Of a DNA stretch of 64,000 nucleotides, positions 1-9,754 are shown piece by piece; the stretch's first letter is position 1; the number at the start of each line of letters is the position of its first letter. A program made the translations under genes and the position numbers. Source of the stretch: an uncultured beta proteobacterium (GTDB lineage Bacteria > Pseudomonadota > Gammaproteobacteria > Burkholderiales > Burkholderiaceae_E); NCBI GenBank assembly GCA_903934295.1, contig CAIZNI010000013.1, positions 164,888 to 228,887 of the forward strand, in the 5' to 3' direction. The notes beneath the pieces were generated by a model. It had not been told where the DNA came from. It worked only from the letters and a program-made list of their open reading frames with translations, and made no database searches.

Positions 1-1
1 G

Positions 2-571
2 GTCAGTGTTGGCGCGGGCGCCAGCCTCGAGTGGCTGCCCCAGGAGACCGTGTTGCACGACGGCGTGCTCGGACGCAGCCGCATGACGATCGATGTCGCG
101 GCCGGTGCCGCGGCGCTGGGCCTGGAGGTGCTGGTGCTGGGGCGGCGCGCCAGCGGCGAGACGCTGACCCGGGCCGATTTCCGCAGCCACCTGACGCTGC
201 GTCGCGAGGGCCGTCTGCTGCTGGCCGAGGCGGCGCGCGTGGGCGGTGCCGAGCGCGGCCCGGCGGCACTCGGGCAAGGCCATGTCAGCGGCCTTTTCTG
301 GGCGGTGTCGCCACAGCCGATGGCGCCGGAACTCGTCGAGACGATCGAGGCGGCGCTGGATGAGGCGCTCGGCGCCGATGCGGTGGCCCGCGACCGTGGC
401 GACGGCCAGGCGATCGGGGCTGCCTCACTGATTGATCCGCATCTGCTGCTGGTGCGCGCGGTGGGCTCTTCGCCCGAGCGCATCCGCGCGGCGCTGATGC
501 GTGCCTGGGTGCTGTTGCGCCCGCTGCTGATCGGACGGGCGGCGGTGACGCCCCGAATCTGGATGACCTGA
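2..571 (+). CDS. ureD: Urease accessory protein UreD, 5' end cut by window edge
   Basis: The reading frame is already open at base 2 and runs to a TGA, leaving 189 C-terminal residues. It reads SVGAGASLEWLPQETVLHDG and then the RSRMTIDVAAGAAALGLEVLVLGR stretch typical of UreD/UreH. UreD is the scaffold of the UreDFG(E) chaperone complex that loads nickel and CO2 into apo-urease. It lies 66 bp upstream of ureA in the same orientation, the usual ureD-A-B-C order. The start codon and N-terminal third are outside the window, so any urea transporter genes further upstream cannot be assessed. Confidence 0.93.
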   Translation, partial: VSVGAGASLEWLPQETVLHDGVLGRSRMTIDVAAGAAALGLEVLVLGRRASGETLTRADFRSHLTLRREGRLLLAEAARVGGAERGPAALGQGHVSGLFWAVSPQPMAPELVETIEAALDEALGADAVARDRGDGQAIGAASLIDPHLLLVRAVGSSPERIRAALMRAWVLLRPLLIGRAAVTPRIWMT

Positions 572-637
572 GGCGCGCCCGGCCCCCGGCGCACCTGCGA
601 TCGACCCGAACGTCATTGAACACGGAGAACCCGACCC

Positions 638-940
638 ATGGACCTGACCCCCCGCGAAAAAGACAAGCTGCTGATCTTCACCGCTTCGCTGCTGGCCGAA
701 CGCCGGCTGGCGCGCGGCCTGCGGCTCAATCATCCCGAGGCGGTGGCGCTGATCAGCGCCGGCATCCTGGAGGGGGCCCGCGACGGGCGCAGCGTGGCCG
801 AACTGATGTCGCTGGGCAAGACCTTCCTGCGCCGCGACCAGGTGATGGAGGGGATCGCGGAACTGATTGCCGAGATCCAGGTCGAGGCCACCTTTCCCGA
901 CGGCACCAAGCTCGTCACCGTCCACCAGCCGATCGCCTGA
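638..940 (+). CDS. ureA: Urease subunit gamma
   Basis: A protein of exactly 100 residues, the standard UreA length. It opens [40 protein letters not shown] and contains the conserved DGRSVAELM segment and a [15 protein letters not shown]-terminus. UreA is the small structural subunit of the cytoplasmic nickel urease (urea to ammonia plus carbamate). The ATG at 638 follows a GGAG-like run and starts at the conserved N-terminus. It is followed 40 bp later by ureB, consistent with one structural-subunit transcript. Confidence 0.97.
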   Translation: MDLTPREKDKLLIFTASLLAERRLARGLRLNHPEAVALISAGILEGARDGRSVAELMSLGKTFLRRDQVMEGIAELIAEIQVEATFPDGTKLVTVHQPIA

Positions 941-980
941 GCGGCGTCGCAGCGACCCCAACCCCGAGGGAGATCCGAAC

Positions 981-1351
981 ATGATTCCAGGCGAGATCAT
1001 CGCCGCTGCCGGCGACATCGAGCTCAACGTCGGCCGGCGCAGCCTTCGCATCGAAGTGTCCAACACCGGTGACCGCCCGATCCAGGTCGGGTCGCACTAC
1101 CACTTCGCCGAAACCAACGCCGCGCTCGCCTTCGATCGTCAGGCCGCCCGCGGCATGCGACTGAACATCGCGGCCGGCACCGCGGTGCGTTTCGAGCCGG
1201 GCCAGTCGCGCACCATCGAGCTCGTCGATTTCGCGGGTCGTCGCGAGGTTTACGGTTTCAACGCGGCGGTGATGGGTCCGCTGGATTCGGCTGGCGCCCC
1301 GGCGTCGGCCCCTGCCGCGGCGGGCCCGTCCGCCGGTACCGGAGAACGCAC

Positions 1352-1355
<4 letters not shown>
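981..1355 (+). CDS. ureB: Urease subunit beta
   Basis: 124 residues starting [20 protein letters not shown], with the family core [18 protein letters not shown], the [18 protein letters not shown] segment and REVYGFN. The ATG at 981 is preceded by an AGGGAGA ribosome binding site; open frame upstream of it has no similarity to UreB. The C-terminus carries an Ala/Pro-rich tail of about 20 residues beyond the usual end. The stop overlaps the ureC start (ATGA), so translation of the two large structural subunits is coupled. Role: structural subunit of the urease trimer. Confidence 0.97.
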
Positions 1356-3061
<1,706 letters not shown>

Positions 3062-3078
3062 CCGCGGAGCGCCCGGAC

Positions 3079-3576
3079 ATGGGTTCGCGCATCATCGATC
3101 CGGACACCGAACGACCGCCGGCGATCGACGGCCTGCCGGTTCTCGATCGGGTCGACGATCCGGGCGGGACGGGCGGGACGGGCGGGACGGGCGACCGCGT
3201 GCTGCGCCTGCCCTTCGATGCGCGCGCGCGCAGCCGCCTGCGGGCGCGGCTGGTCGACGGGCTCGAGGTGGCGCTGGTGCTGCCGCGTGGCACGGTGCTG
3301 CGCCATGGCGCGGTGGTGACCGGCAGCGGCCTGCGGGTGCGCATCGAGGCGGCTGACGAGGACGTGCTGGAAGTGCGCGCGGCCTCGGCGCAGGCACTGG
3401 CGCGCGCGGCCTACCACCTGGGCAACCGGCATGTGCCGGTGCAGGTCGTCGACGATCGCCTGGTGCTGGGTTACGACTCGGTGCTGGCCGACATGCTGGT
3501 CGGACTGGGGGCGCGGATCATCCGTACCTGGGCGCCTTTCGAGCCCGAGGCGGGCGCTTATGGCCACGGCCACTGA
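3079..3576 (+). CDS. ureE: Urease accessory protein UreE, variant lacking canonical nickel ligands
   Basis: 165 residues. The family is recognised from [56 protein letters not shown] and [14 protein letters not shown]. UreE normally delivers Ni(II) to the UreDFG complex. Two oddities are visible. The DHVLD motif, whose His is the essential bridging metal ligand in the Klebsiella protein (His96), reads DSVLADML here, with Ser at residue 134. The usual His-rich C-terminal tail is reduced to a final HGH. A 9-bp unit repeated three times (3162-3188) inserts Gly-Gly-Thr repeats near residues 28-36. The 3' end overlaps ureF by 17 bp. Confidence 0.93.
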   Translation: MGSRIIDPDTERPPAIDGLPVLDRVDDPGGTGGTGGTGDRVLRLPFDARARSRLRARLVDGLEVALVLPRGTVLRHGAVVTGSGLRVRIEAADEDVLEVRAASAQALARAAYHLGNRHVPVQVVDDRLVLGYDSVLADMLVGLGARIIRTWAPFEPEAGAYGHGH

Positions 3577-4345
3577 CCGCGACGCCGCGCTGCCGGCGTG
3601 GCTGCCGGCACTGCTGCAGATGGCCTCGCCGGCGCTGCCGATCGGCAGCTTCAGCTATTCGCAGGGTCTGGAGGCCGCCGCGTGGTCCGGACTGGTGCGC
3701 GACGAGGCCAGCGCGCTGGCCTGGATCGAATCGCACTGGCAGCAGGCGTTCGCGGTGCGTGAGCTGCCGGCGGTGCTGGCGGCGGCCGATGCATTGGCCG
3801 ATGCGGCGGCCGAGGCCGGGGCCAGTGCTGGCGCGGCCAGCCGGGCCGAGGCCGATGCGGGCGCTGCTGACCGGGTCGATGCGGTTCCCGCACCCTTGCT
3901 CGCGGCACTGCTGGCGATCGATGAAGACTTCCTGGCCAGCCGCGACAGCGCCGAAGCGCGGGCCGAGACCCGTCAGACCGGGGCGGCATTGCTGCGCTGG
4001 CTGGGCACGCTGCACCCGGACAGCCTCGAACACCGCCTGGCCCAGGCGATCCTGGCGCGGCGTGACAGCCTTTGCGCGCCCACCGCGTTCGCCTTGTGCG
4101 GCTGGGTCCAGGGTCTGCCGCCAGCCGCGATCCGTTTTGCCTGGGCGTTCGCGTGGATCGAAAACCAGGTGCAGGCCGCGGTCAAGATCGTGCCGCTGGG
4201 CCAGAGCGCCGGTCAGCGCCTGCTGATGGCGCTGCGTGCGCGGGTCGCCGATCCGGCGCCGACCGAACCCTGGAGTTTCGCGCCGCTCGCCAGCGTGATG
4301 GCGATGCGCCATGAACGCCAGTACACCCGCCTGTTTCGTTCCTGA
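3560..4345 (+). CDS. ureF: Urease accessory protein UreF
   Basis: 261 residues starting [38 protein letters not shown], the UreF N-terminal signature. [28 protein letters not shown] and [13 protein letters not shown] follow. UreF bridges UreD and UreG and gates GTP-dependent nickel insertion. The ATG at 3560 lies inside the end of ureE, suggesting coupled translation. The protein is longer than the usual ~225-230 residues because of an Ala/Glu/Asp-rich insertion at about residues 72-110, probably a disordered loop. Confidence 0.95.
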   Translation: MATATDRDAALPAWLPALLQMASPALPIGSFSYSQGLEAAAWSGLVRDEASALAWIESHWQQAFAVRELPAVLAAADALADAAAEAGASAGAASRAEADAGAADRVDAVPAPLLAALLAIDEDFLASRDSAEARAETRQTGAALLRWLGTLHPDSLEHRLAQAILARRDSLCAPTAFALCGWVQGLPPAAIRFAWAFAWIENQVQAAVKIVPLGQSAGQRLLMALRARVADPAPTEPWSFAPLASVMAMRHERQYTRLFRS

Positions 4346-4357
4346 AGGACCTGATTG

Positions 4358-4984
4358 ATGCGTACCAAGAAGTTGCCCGCGCTGCGGGTCGGAATCGGCG
4401 GCCCGGTCGGGTCGGGCAAGACGACCCTGGTCGAAATGCTCTGCAAGGCGATGCGTGACCGCTATGACCTGGTGGTGGTCACCAACGACATCTACACCAA
4501 GGAGGACCAGCGGCTGCTGACGGTGGCCGGCGCGCTCGAGCCCGAGCGGATCATGGGTGTGGAGACGGGGGGCTGTCCGCACACCGCGATCCGGGAGGAC
4601 GCCTCGATCAATCTGGAGGCGGTCGACCGCATGCTGCGGCAGTTCCCGGATGCCGACCTGGTGTTCATCGAGTCGGGCGGCGACAACCTCGCCGCGACCT
4701 TCAGCCCGGAGCTCTCGGACCTGACGATCTATGTGATCGATGTCGCCGGCGGCGAGAAGATTCCGCGCAAGGGCGGCCCCGGCATCACCCGCTCTGACCT
4801 GCTGGTCATCAACAAGACCGACCTGGCGCCGCACGTGGGCGCCTCGCTCGAGGTGATGGCCCGCGACGCGCGGGCCCAGCGCGGCGAGCGACCGTTCGTG
4901 TTCACCAACCTGAAGACCCAGGAAGGCCTGGCAGCGGTAATTGCATTCATCCAGGCGCGCGGGCTGTTCGAGACACCCGCCTGA
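4358..4984 (+). CDS. ureG: Urease accessory GTPase UreG
   Basis: 208 residues. A SIMIBI-class GTPase with P-loop [11 protein letters not shown] at about residues 14-23. The nickel-binding Cys-Pro-His of UreG is present in [15 protein letters not shown], along with [17 protein letters not shown] and the guanine-specificity motif [10 protein letters not shown]. It powers nickel insertion by GTP hydrolysis. I chose the ATG at 4358 over the adjacent TTG at 4355; GAAGGA lies just upstream. It is the last recognisable urease gene, and all core ureDABCEFG components are present. Confidence 0.97.
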   Translation: MRTKKLPALRVGIGGPVGSGKTTLVEMLCKAMRDRYDLVVVTNDIYTKEDQRLLTVAGALEPERIMGVETGGCPHTAIREDASINLEAVDRMLRQFPDADLVFIESGGDNLAATFSPELSDLTIYVIDVAGGEKIPRKGGPGITRSDLLVINKTDLAPHVGASLEVMARDARAQRGERPFVFTNLKTQEGLAAVIAFIQARGLFETPA

Positions 4985-5060
4985 AGCGGTCGCGGGCTGT
5001 GCCGGCGGCTGGCAGCGGCGCAGCGGCCGGTCGTGGCGGGCGCGTCAGTGCGCCGAGTGC

Positions 5061-5145
5061 TGGTGCGCCCAGCCGGACTCGAACCGGCACGACCGAGGTC
5101 GGGAGATTTTAAGTCTCCTGCGTCTACCGATTCCGCCATGGGCGC
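5061..5145 (-). tRNA. tRNA-Leu (anticodon UAA)
   Basis: On the minus strand an 85-nt cloverleaf can be folded. The 7-bp acceptor stem pairs GCGCCCA with TGGGCGC. The D-arm reads GCGGAATCGGTAGACGC, typical of tRNA-Leu. The anticodon loop CTTAAAA gives UAA, a long variable arm follows, and the T-arm is GCCGG-TTCGAGT-CCGGC. An A discriminator and an encoded CCA end the gene. It sits alone between ureG and the SGNH esterase. No attachment-site duplication or integrase is visible beside it. Confidence 0.97.
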
Positions 5146-5215
5146 CGCACAGGCGAATGATCGCACAGGGGGCATCGGGCTCGTTGCCTGGCGCACCGTG
5201 CCGGCCGGGTGATCG

Positions 5216-5896
5216 TCAGATCAGCTTGCGCAGCGCCGGCCAGACGTTTTCCAGGAGCAGCGGCTGCGCCTGCTCGGTCGGGTGGATGCGGTCGGCCTGG
5301 AACAGGTCGAGCCGTTCGGCCACACCCGCCAGGAAGAAGGGCACCAGTGCGCAGCGCCGCGCCGTCGCGATGTCGCGGTACAGGCGCTCGAAGCGCTCGC
5401 CGTAGCTGCGGCCGTAGTTGGGGGGCATGCGCATGCCCAGCAGCAGCACCCGGGCGCCGGCGGCCTGGGCGGCGCCGACCATCGCATCCAGGTTGCGGGC
5501 GGTGGCCTCGAGATCGAGGCCGCGCAGCGCGTCATTGGCGCCCAGCTCGATGACCACCAGCCGAGGGCGGTGCTGCGAGAGCAGGGGCGCCAGGCGCGTG
5601 AGGCCGCCGGCGCTCGTCTCGCCGCTGATGCTGGCATTGAAGATCTGCCAGCCGGGCGCCGTCTTGAGCAGGCGTTCGGCCAGCAGGGCGACCCAGCCGC
5701 TGCCGCGGCGCAGTCCGTATTCGGCCGACAGGCTGTCGCCGACCACCAGCACCAGCGGCGGGCTGGTCGTCGTCGGGACCGCAGCGCGGGCATGGCCCGT
5801 CGGTGCGGTAAGGAACCCCAGGCCCGCGCCACCCATCGACGGTAGACTCGCGAGCGCGGTCAGCAGCGAGCGGCGCCAATCGCAGGGCTTTTTCAT
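5216..5896 (-). CDS. tesA: SGNH-hydrolase, TesA-type arylesterase/lysophospholipase
   Basis: 226 residues from the ATG at 5896 (an in-frame ATG at 5914 would add six residues). The N-terminus is a signal-peptide-like basic start with a hydrophobic run, so the enzyme is probably periplasmic. SGNH blocks are in order: VVGDSLSAEYGL (nucleophile Ser), SGETSAGGL (Gly), LGANDALRG (Asn) and ADRIHPTEQAQ (Asp/His). TesA-type enzymes hydrolyse acyl thioesters, esters and lysophospholipids. It is divergent from a YbbA-like ATPase, the same neighbourhood as E. coli tesA-ybbA. The two start regions are about 16 bp apart, leaving almost no room for promoters between them. Confidence 0.9.
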   Translation of the reverse strand: MKKPCDWRRSLLTALASLPSMGGAGLGFLTAPTGHARAAVPTTTSPPLVLVVGDSLSAEYGLRRGSGWVALLAERLLKTAPGWQIFNASISGETSAGGLTRLAPLLSQHRPRLVVIELGANDALRGLDLEATARNLDAMVGAAQAAGARVLLLGMRMPPNYGRSYGERFERLYRDIATARRCALVPFFLAGVAERLDLFQADRIHPTEQAQPLLLENVWPALRKLI

Positions 5897-5912
5897 CGGG
5901 AACGGATTACGC

Positions 5913-6581
5913 ATGAGCATGATTATCGTCGAGCATCTGTGCCGGCGGGTACGCGACGCCGACGGCTGGCTGGCCATCCTTGACGATGTGTCCTTCTCGA
6001 TCGACTCGGGGACCACCGCGGCGATCGTCGGCGCGTCGGGCTCGGGCAAGTCGACACTGCTCGGCCTGCTGGCCGGCCTCGACCTGCCCGATGCGGGTCG
6101 GGTGGTGATCGGCGGCCAGAGCCTGTTCGATCTCGACGAGGACGCGCGCGCCGCCTGGCGGGCGCGTCACGTCGGCTTCGTGTTCCAGACCTTCCAGCTG
6201 CTGGCGCAGATGACCGCGCTCGAAAATGTGATGCTGCCACTCGAACTGGCCGGTGATCCGCGGGCCGAGTCGCGCGCACGCGATCTGCTGGCCCGGGTCG
6301 GGCTGACCGAGCGCGCCCGCCACTATCCGCGGACCCTGTCGGGCGGTGAGCAGCAGCGGGTGGCGCTGGCGCGGGCCTTCGCGGCGTCGCCACCGCTTCT
6401 GTTCGCGGATGAGCCGACCGGCAGCCTCGATGCCGCCACCGGCGAGCGGGTGATCGAACTGCTGTTCGAACTGAACCGCGAGGCCGGCGCCACGCTGGTC
6501 CTGGTCACCCACGATGAAAGCCTGGCCGCGCGCTGCCAGCAGCGGATCACGCTCAAGGCAGGGCGGTTGCAGCCCGCCTAG
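5913..6581 (+). CDS. ABC transporter ATP-binding protein, YbbA/LolD family
   Basis: 222 residues. Walker A GASGSGKST at about residues 39-47, Q-loop in VFQTFQLL, signature LSGGEQQR, Walker B LLFADEPTG and switch His in LVTHDE. Length and the LLGLLAGLDLPDAGRV segment fit the YbbA/LolD/MacB ATPases that work with FtsX-type permeases. In E. coli the cognate large permease YbbP follows directly. Here the next gene is pgi on the opposite strand, 9 bp away, so the partner permease is missing from this locus. Start ATG 5913 has an upstream GGGAACGG; an ATG at 5919 is an alternative. Confidence 0.92.
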   Translation: MSMIIVEHLCRRVRDADGWLAILDDVSFSIDSGTTAAIVGASGSGKSTLLGLLAGLDLPDAGRVVIGGQSLFDLDEDARAAWRARHVGFVFQTFQLLAQMTALENVMLPLELAGDPRAESRARDLLARVGLTERARHYPRTLSGGEQQRVALARAFAASPPLLFADEPTGSLDAATGERVIELLFELNREAGATLVLVTHDESLAARCQQRITLKAGRLQPA

Positions 6582-6590
6582 CGCGGGGCC

Positions 6591-8243
6591 TCAGCCCTGC
6601 CGGTTGTCCTGCGCCGCGAGCAAGCCGCCGAGTCGTTCGATCCAGGCGTGCGAGGCAGGGTCGTCTGCCGTCACCGCACCACCGGCCCGCCGTTGCGCGA
6701 GCGCCAGCTCGATCGGGCCAGCCATCTGCTTGCCCAACTCCACCCCCCATTGATCGAAGGGGTTGATGCCCCACAGCCAGGCCAGCGCCGCGGTCTTGTG
6801 CTCGTACATCGCGATCAGCGCGCCCAGGGAATGGGGCGTGAGCGGTCCGATCAGCAGGGTCGTCGAGGGTCGATCGCCCGGGTGCACCCGGTGCGCGGCA
6901 TCGCGCTCGGCCTGCGCCGCCGGCACGCCCTGGGCGAGCAGCGCCGCCACCACCTGCGCGTAACTGCGGCCCAGCATCAGCGCCTGGGCCTGGGCGATCG
7001 CATTGGCCAGCAGCGCCTCTTCGCGGCGCTGCGGATCGGCGCGCTCGGGCAGCGCCAGCACGAATTCGACCGGGTGCGCGTCGGTACCCTGGTGCAGTGC
7101 CTGGAAAAACGAGTGCTGGGCGTCGGTGCCGGGCGCGCCCCAGGTCACGGCGGCCGTCTTCCAGTCCAGCGCCTGACCTTGCTCGTCCACCGATTTGCCG
7201 TTGCTCTCCATCTGCAGTTGCTGAAGGTAGGCCGGCAGCCGACGCAGCGGGTCGCAATAGGGCGCGATCACCTCGGTGGCGCCGGGGTCGAGCAGCCGGT
7301 TCCAGAAGGCGGTCAGGGCGAGCATCAATGGCAGGTTGCGCGCGGCATCGGTCTGCGCGAAATGGCTGTCCATCGCATGCGCGCCGGCCAGCAGGGCGTT
7401 GAAAGGGTCGGGTCCGATCGCCAGCATCACCGGCAGGCCGATCGCCGACCACAGCGAATAGCGCCCGCCGACCCAGTCCCAGAAGGGAAACAGGGTCGAC
7501 TCGCCGATACCGCTGGCCGCGGCCAGATCGGGGGCGGCGGTCACGCCCGCGAGATGCTGTGCCAGCCCGGCTTCGGTGATGCCCGAGGCGCGCAGCCATT
7601 GCAGCGCCGCTTCCATGTTGCGGGCGGTCTCCAGCGTCTTCCATGACTTGGAGGCGACGATGACCAGTGTGCGGTCGGGATCCAGGCGCTCGCGCAGGTT
7701 CAGCCAGGCGGCGGGATCGACGTTCGAGAGGAAATGCACCCGCAGGCCGGGATCGGTAAAGCGCTCGAGCGCTTCGCAGGCCATCTGCGGTCCCAGGTGC
7801 GAGCCGCCGATGCCGATGTTCACCACATCGGTGATCCGCTGACCGCGCTCGCCGGTCCAGCTGCCCTCGCGCACCGCGAGCGCGAATCGGGTCATCCGCG
7901 CCAGGCAGGCGGCGACTTCCTCGGGTTGCTGCGGGCCGGGCGGTGTGCGCAGTGCGGTGTGCCAGGCGCGCCGGCCTTCGGTGGGGTTGACGATGTCGCC
8001 GCGCAGCATCGCGGCGCGGCGATCGTCGAATCGCACTGCGGCGGCGTAGGCGAGCAGCGCGCTCAGGCAGCCCGGATCGATTCGCTGCCGGCTCAGGTCC
8101 AGCGTCAGGCCGGCGCCCTCGACGGTGAAGCGCGACACCCGGCCGGCATCGTCCGCAAACAGGGTGCGCAGCGGCACCGCGCGGGTCTTGGCAGCCAGTG
8201 CCTGGAGCCCGGCGATGAGCGGGCGGCGGTCGGTGGGGTTCAT
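6591..8243 (-). CDS. pgi: Glucose-6-phosphate isomerase
   Basis: 550 residues, standard for bacterial Pgi. Conserved blocks are NPTEGRRAWHTALR, VNIGIGGSHLGPQM, ASKSWKTLET, WDWVGGRYSLWSAIGLP, MESNGKSVD, HQGTDAHPVEFV and GINPFDQWGVELGK. It interconverts glucose-6-phosphate and fructose-6-phosphate in the cytoplasm. The ATG at 8243 overlaps the stop of the upstream NAD(P)HX repair gene by 4 bp (ATGA), so it is the last gene of a translationally coupled run that starts at the TRAP transporter. It ends 9 bp from the convergent ABC ATPase. Confidence 0.97.
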   Translation of the reverse strand: MNPTDRRPLIAGLQALAAKTRAVPLRTLFADDAGRVSRFTVEGAGLTLDLSRQRIDPGCLSALLAYAAAVRFDDRRAAMLRGDIVNPTEGRRAWHTALRTPPGPQQPEEVAACLARMTRFALAVREGSWTGERGQRITDVVNIGIGGSHLGPQMACEALERFTDPGLRVHFLSNVDPAAWLNLRERLDPDRTLVIVASKSWKTLETARNMEAALQWLRASGITEAGLAQHLAGVTAAPDLAAASGIGESTLFPFWDWVGGRYSLWSAIGLPVMLAIGPDPFNALLAGAHAMDSHFAQTDAARNLPLMLALTAFWNRLLDPGATEVIAPYCDPLRRLPAYLQQLQMESNGKSVDEQGQALDWKTAAVTWGAPGTDAQHSFFQALHQGTDAHPVEFVLALPERADPQRREEALLANAIAQAQALMLGRSYAQVVAALLAQGVPAAQAERDAAHRVHPGDRPSTTLLIGPLTPHSLGALIAMYEHKTAALAWLWGINPFDQWGVELGKQMAGPIELALAQRRAGGAVTADDPASHAWIERLGGLLAAQDNRQG

Positions 8244-9754
8244 GGCGTTTCCGATGCGACGGGCCAGGCGGCCGGGATGAGGTCGACAAGATGAAGCGGA
8301 TTCAGTCCGGCGCCTTGCGGATGGGCAAGATGCCAGCGATCGCCGGCATGGCCGTGCAGCCAGACGCCCAGGCGGGCCGCCGTCCAGGCGTCGTAGCCCT
8401 GCGCCAGCAGTGCGCCGAGCAGGCCGGCCAGGACATCGCCGGTGCCGCCGGTGGCCAGGGCCGGCGAGCCGCTGGCGTTGATGGCCCACCGACCATCGGG
8501 ATGGGCCAGGACGCTGCCGGCGCCTTTGAGCACGACCACCGCGCCGCAGATCGCGGCCAGCCGTTGGGCGCTCGCGATCCGGTCGGCCTGCACGCTGGCG
8601 GTGTCGCAGCCCAGCAGGCGAGCCGTTTCCAGCGGATGCGGCGTCAGGATGCGGGTTGCCGGCGGCCCAGGCCAGCGGGCAAGCAGCGCGGGTTCGCGGG
8701 CCAACAGGTTCAGCGCGTCGGCGTCCAGCACGCAGGCGGCCGGGCTCGCCAGCGCGTCGTGCAGCCGCGCCAGAGCGATGTCGCTCGCGCCCAGTCCACA
8801 GCCGATCACCAGCGTTTCGCCGGCCTGCAGCGGGGCGTCGAAGGCACGCGTCATCAGTTGCGGATAGGTCGGGTCGGAGGCGCCGTCGCCCGGGCAGGCG
8901 AGCCACACCTTGCCCGCGCCGCTCGCCTGGGCGGCCAGGGCGGCCAGCCAGGCCGCTCCCCGGGTGCCGGGCGCGCCGCCCAGCACCAGTACCCCGCCGT
9001 GGCTGCCCTTGTGCGCATCGGCCCGGCGCGCGACCGGCAGCCGGCGGGCCGCCGCGCGGGTGATCAGGTGGCCGGCACCGGCGGGCGCGGGCACCGCGCA
9101 GCCGGCGAACACACCCAGCCCGTCGACCTCGACGCGGCCGGTGTGGCTGGCCGCCTGGCCGGTGTGCAGCCCTGGTTTGTCGGCGATGAAGGTGAGGGTG
9201 CGTGTCGCCCGGATCGCCGTCCCCTGAGCGCCGCCCACCACCCAGCCGGTCTCGGCATCGAGCCCCGAGGGCACGTCGACCGCGAGCACCGCTGCGCCGC
9301 TGCGGTTGACGGTGTCCACCAGATTGGCGGCGAGACCCGCCAGCGGACGGCTCAGGCCGATGCCGAACAGACCGTCGATCACCAGCGCGGGGCCGGCGGC
9401 GAGCGACTCGGCCAGTCCGGCCGCGTCGTGAAAGATGCCGCCCTGAGCGCGCCAGCGCGCATGCACCGCCCGCGCATCGGCGGCCATCGGCGCCTCGCTG
9501 GACAGCGCCCGACAGCGCACCGCAAAGCCGCGCGCCTGCAGTCGCGATGCGGCCAGCAGCGCATCGCCACCATTGTTGCCGCCACCCACCAGCACCTCGA
9601 TGGCCCGGCCGCGCGGCAGCCCCCGGGCCATCGTCGCCGCGAGATCCGCGACCGCGTCGGCGGCGCGCGCCATCAGCGCGCCGGCGGGCAGGCGGGCCAT
9701 GGCCTCGCCTTCCAGGCGCCGCAGGTCGCCGGTGCGCAACAGGGTGTCGTTCAT
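8240..9754 (-). CDS. nnr: Bifunctional NAD(P)H-hydrate epimerase/dehydratase
   Basis: 504 residues with two domains. The N-terminal YjeF_N epimerase half holds VGGGNNGGDALLAASRL and the IDGLFGIGLSRPLAG Asp region. The C-terminal ribokinase-like ADP-dependent dehydratase half holds DAHKGSHGGVLVLGGAPGTRG, RILTPHPLE and GTGDVLAGLLGALLAQG. The enzyme repairs hydrated NADH/NADPH formed spontaneously or by GAPDH side activity. Its start overlaps the stop of the DadA-like gene and its stop overlaps the pgi start, each by 4 bp. The ATG at 9754 begins the conserved N-terminal helix; no better start lies upstream. Confidence 0.96.
   Translation of the reverse strand: MNDTLLRTGDLRRLEGEAMARLPAGALMARAADAVADLAATMARGLPRGRAIEVLVGGGNNGGDALLAASRLQARGFAVRCRALSSEAPMAADARAVHARWRAQGGIFHDAAGLAESLAAGPALVIDGLFGIGLSRPLAGLAANLVDTVNRSGAAVLAVDVPSGLDAETGWVVGGAQGTAIRATRTLTFIADKPGLHTGQAASHTGRVEVDGLGVFAGCAVPAPAGAGHLITRAAARRLPVARRADAHKGSHGGVLVLGGAPGTRGAAWLAALAAQASGAGKVWLACPGDGASDPTYPQLMTRAFDAPLQAGETLVIGCGLGASDIALARLHDALASPAACVLDADALNLLAREPALLARWPGPPATRILTPHPLETARLLGCDTASVQADRIASAQRLAAICGAVVVLKGAGSVLAHPDGRWAINASGSPALATGGTGDVLAGLLGALLAQGYDAWTAARLGVWLHGHAGDRWHLAHPQGAGLNPLHLVDLIPAAWPVASETP

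Noticed and set aside
5061..5145. tRNA-Leu as an integration site for a genomic island
   Set aside because: No integrase, no duplicated tRNA 3' end and no compositional break on either side.
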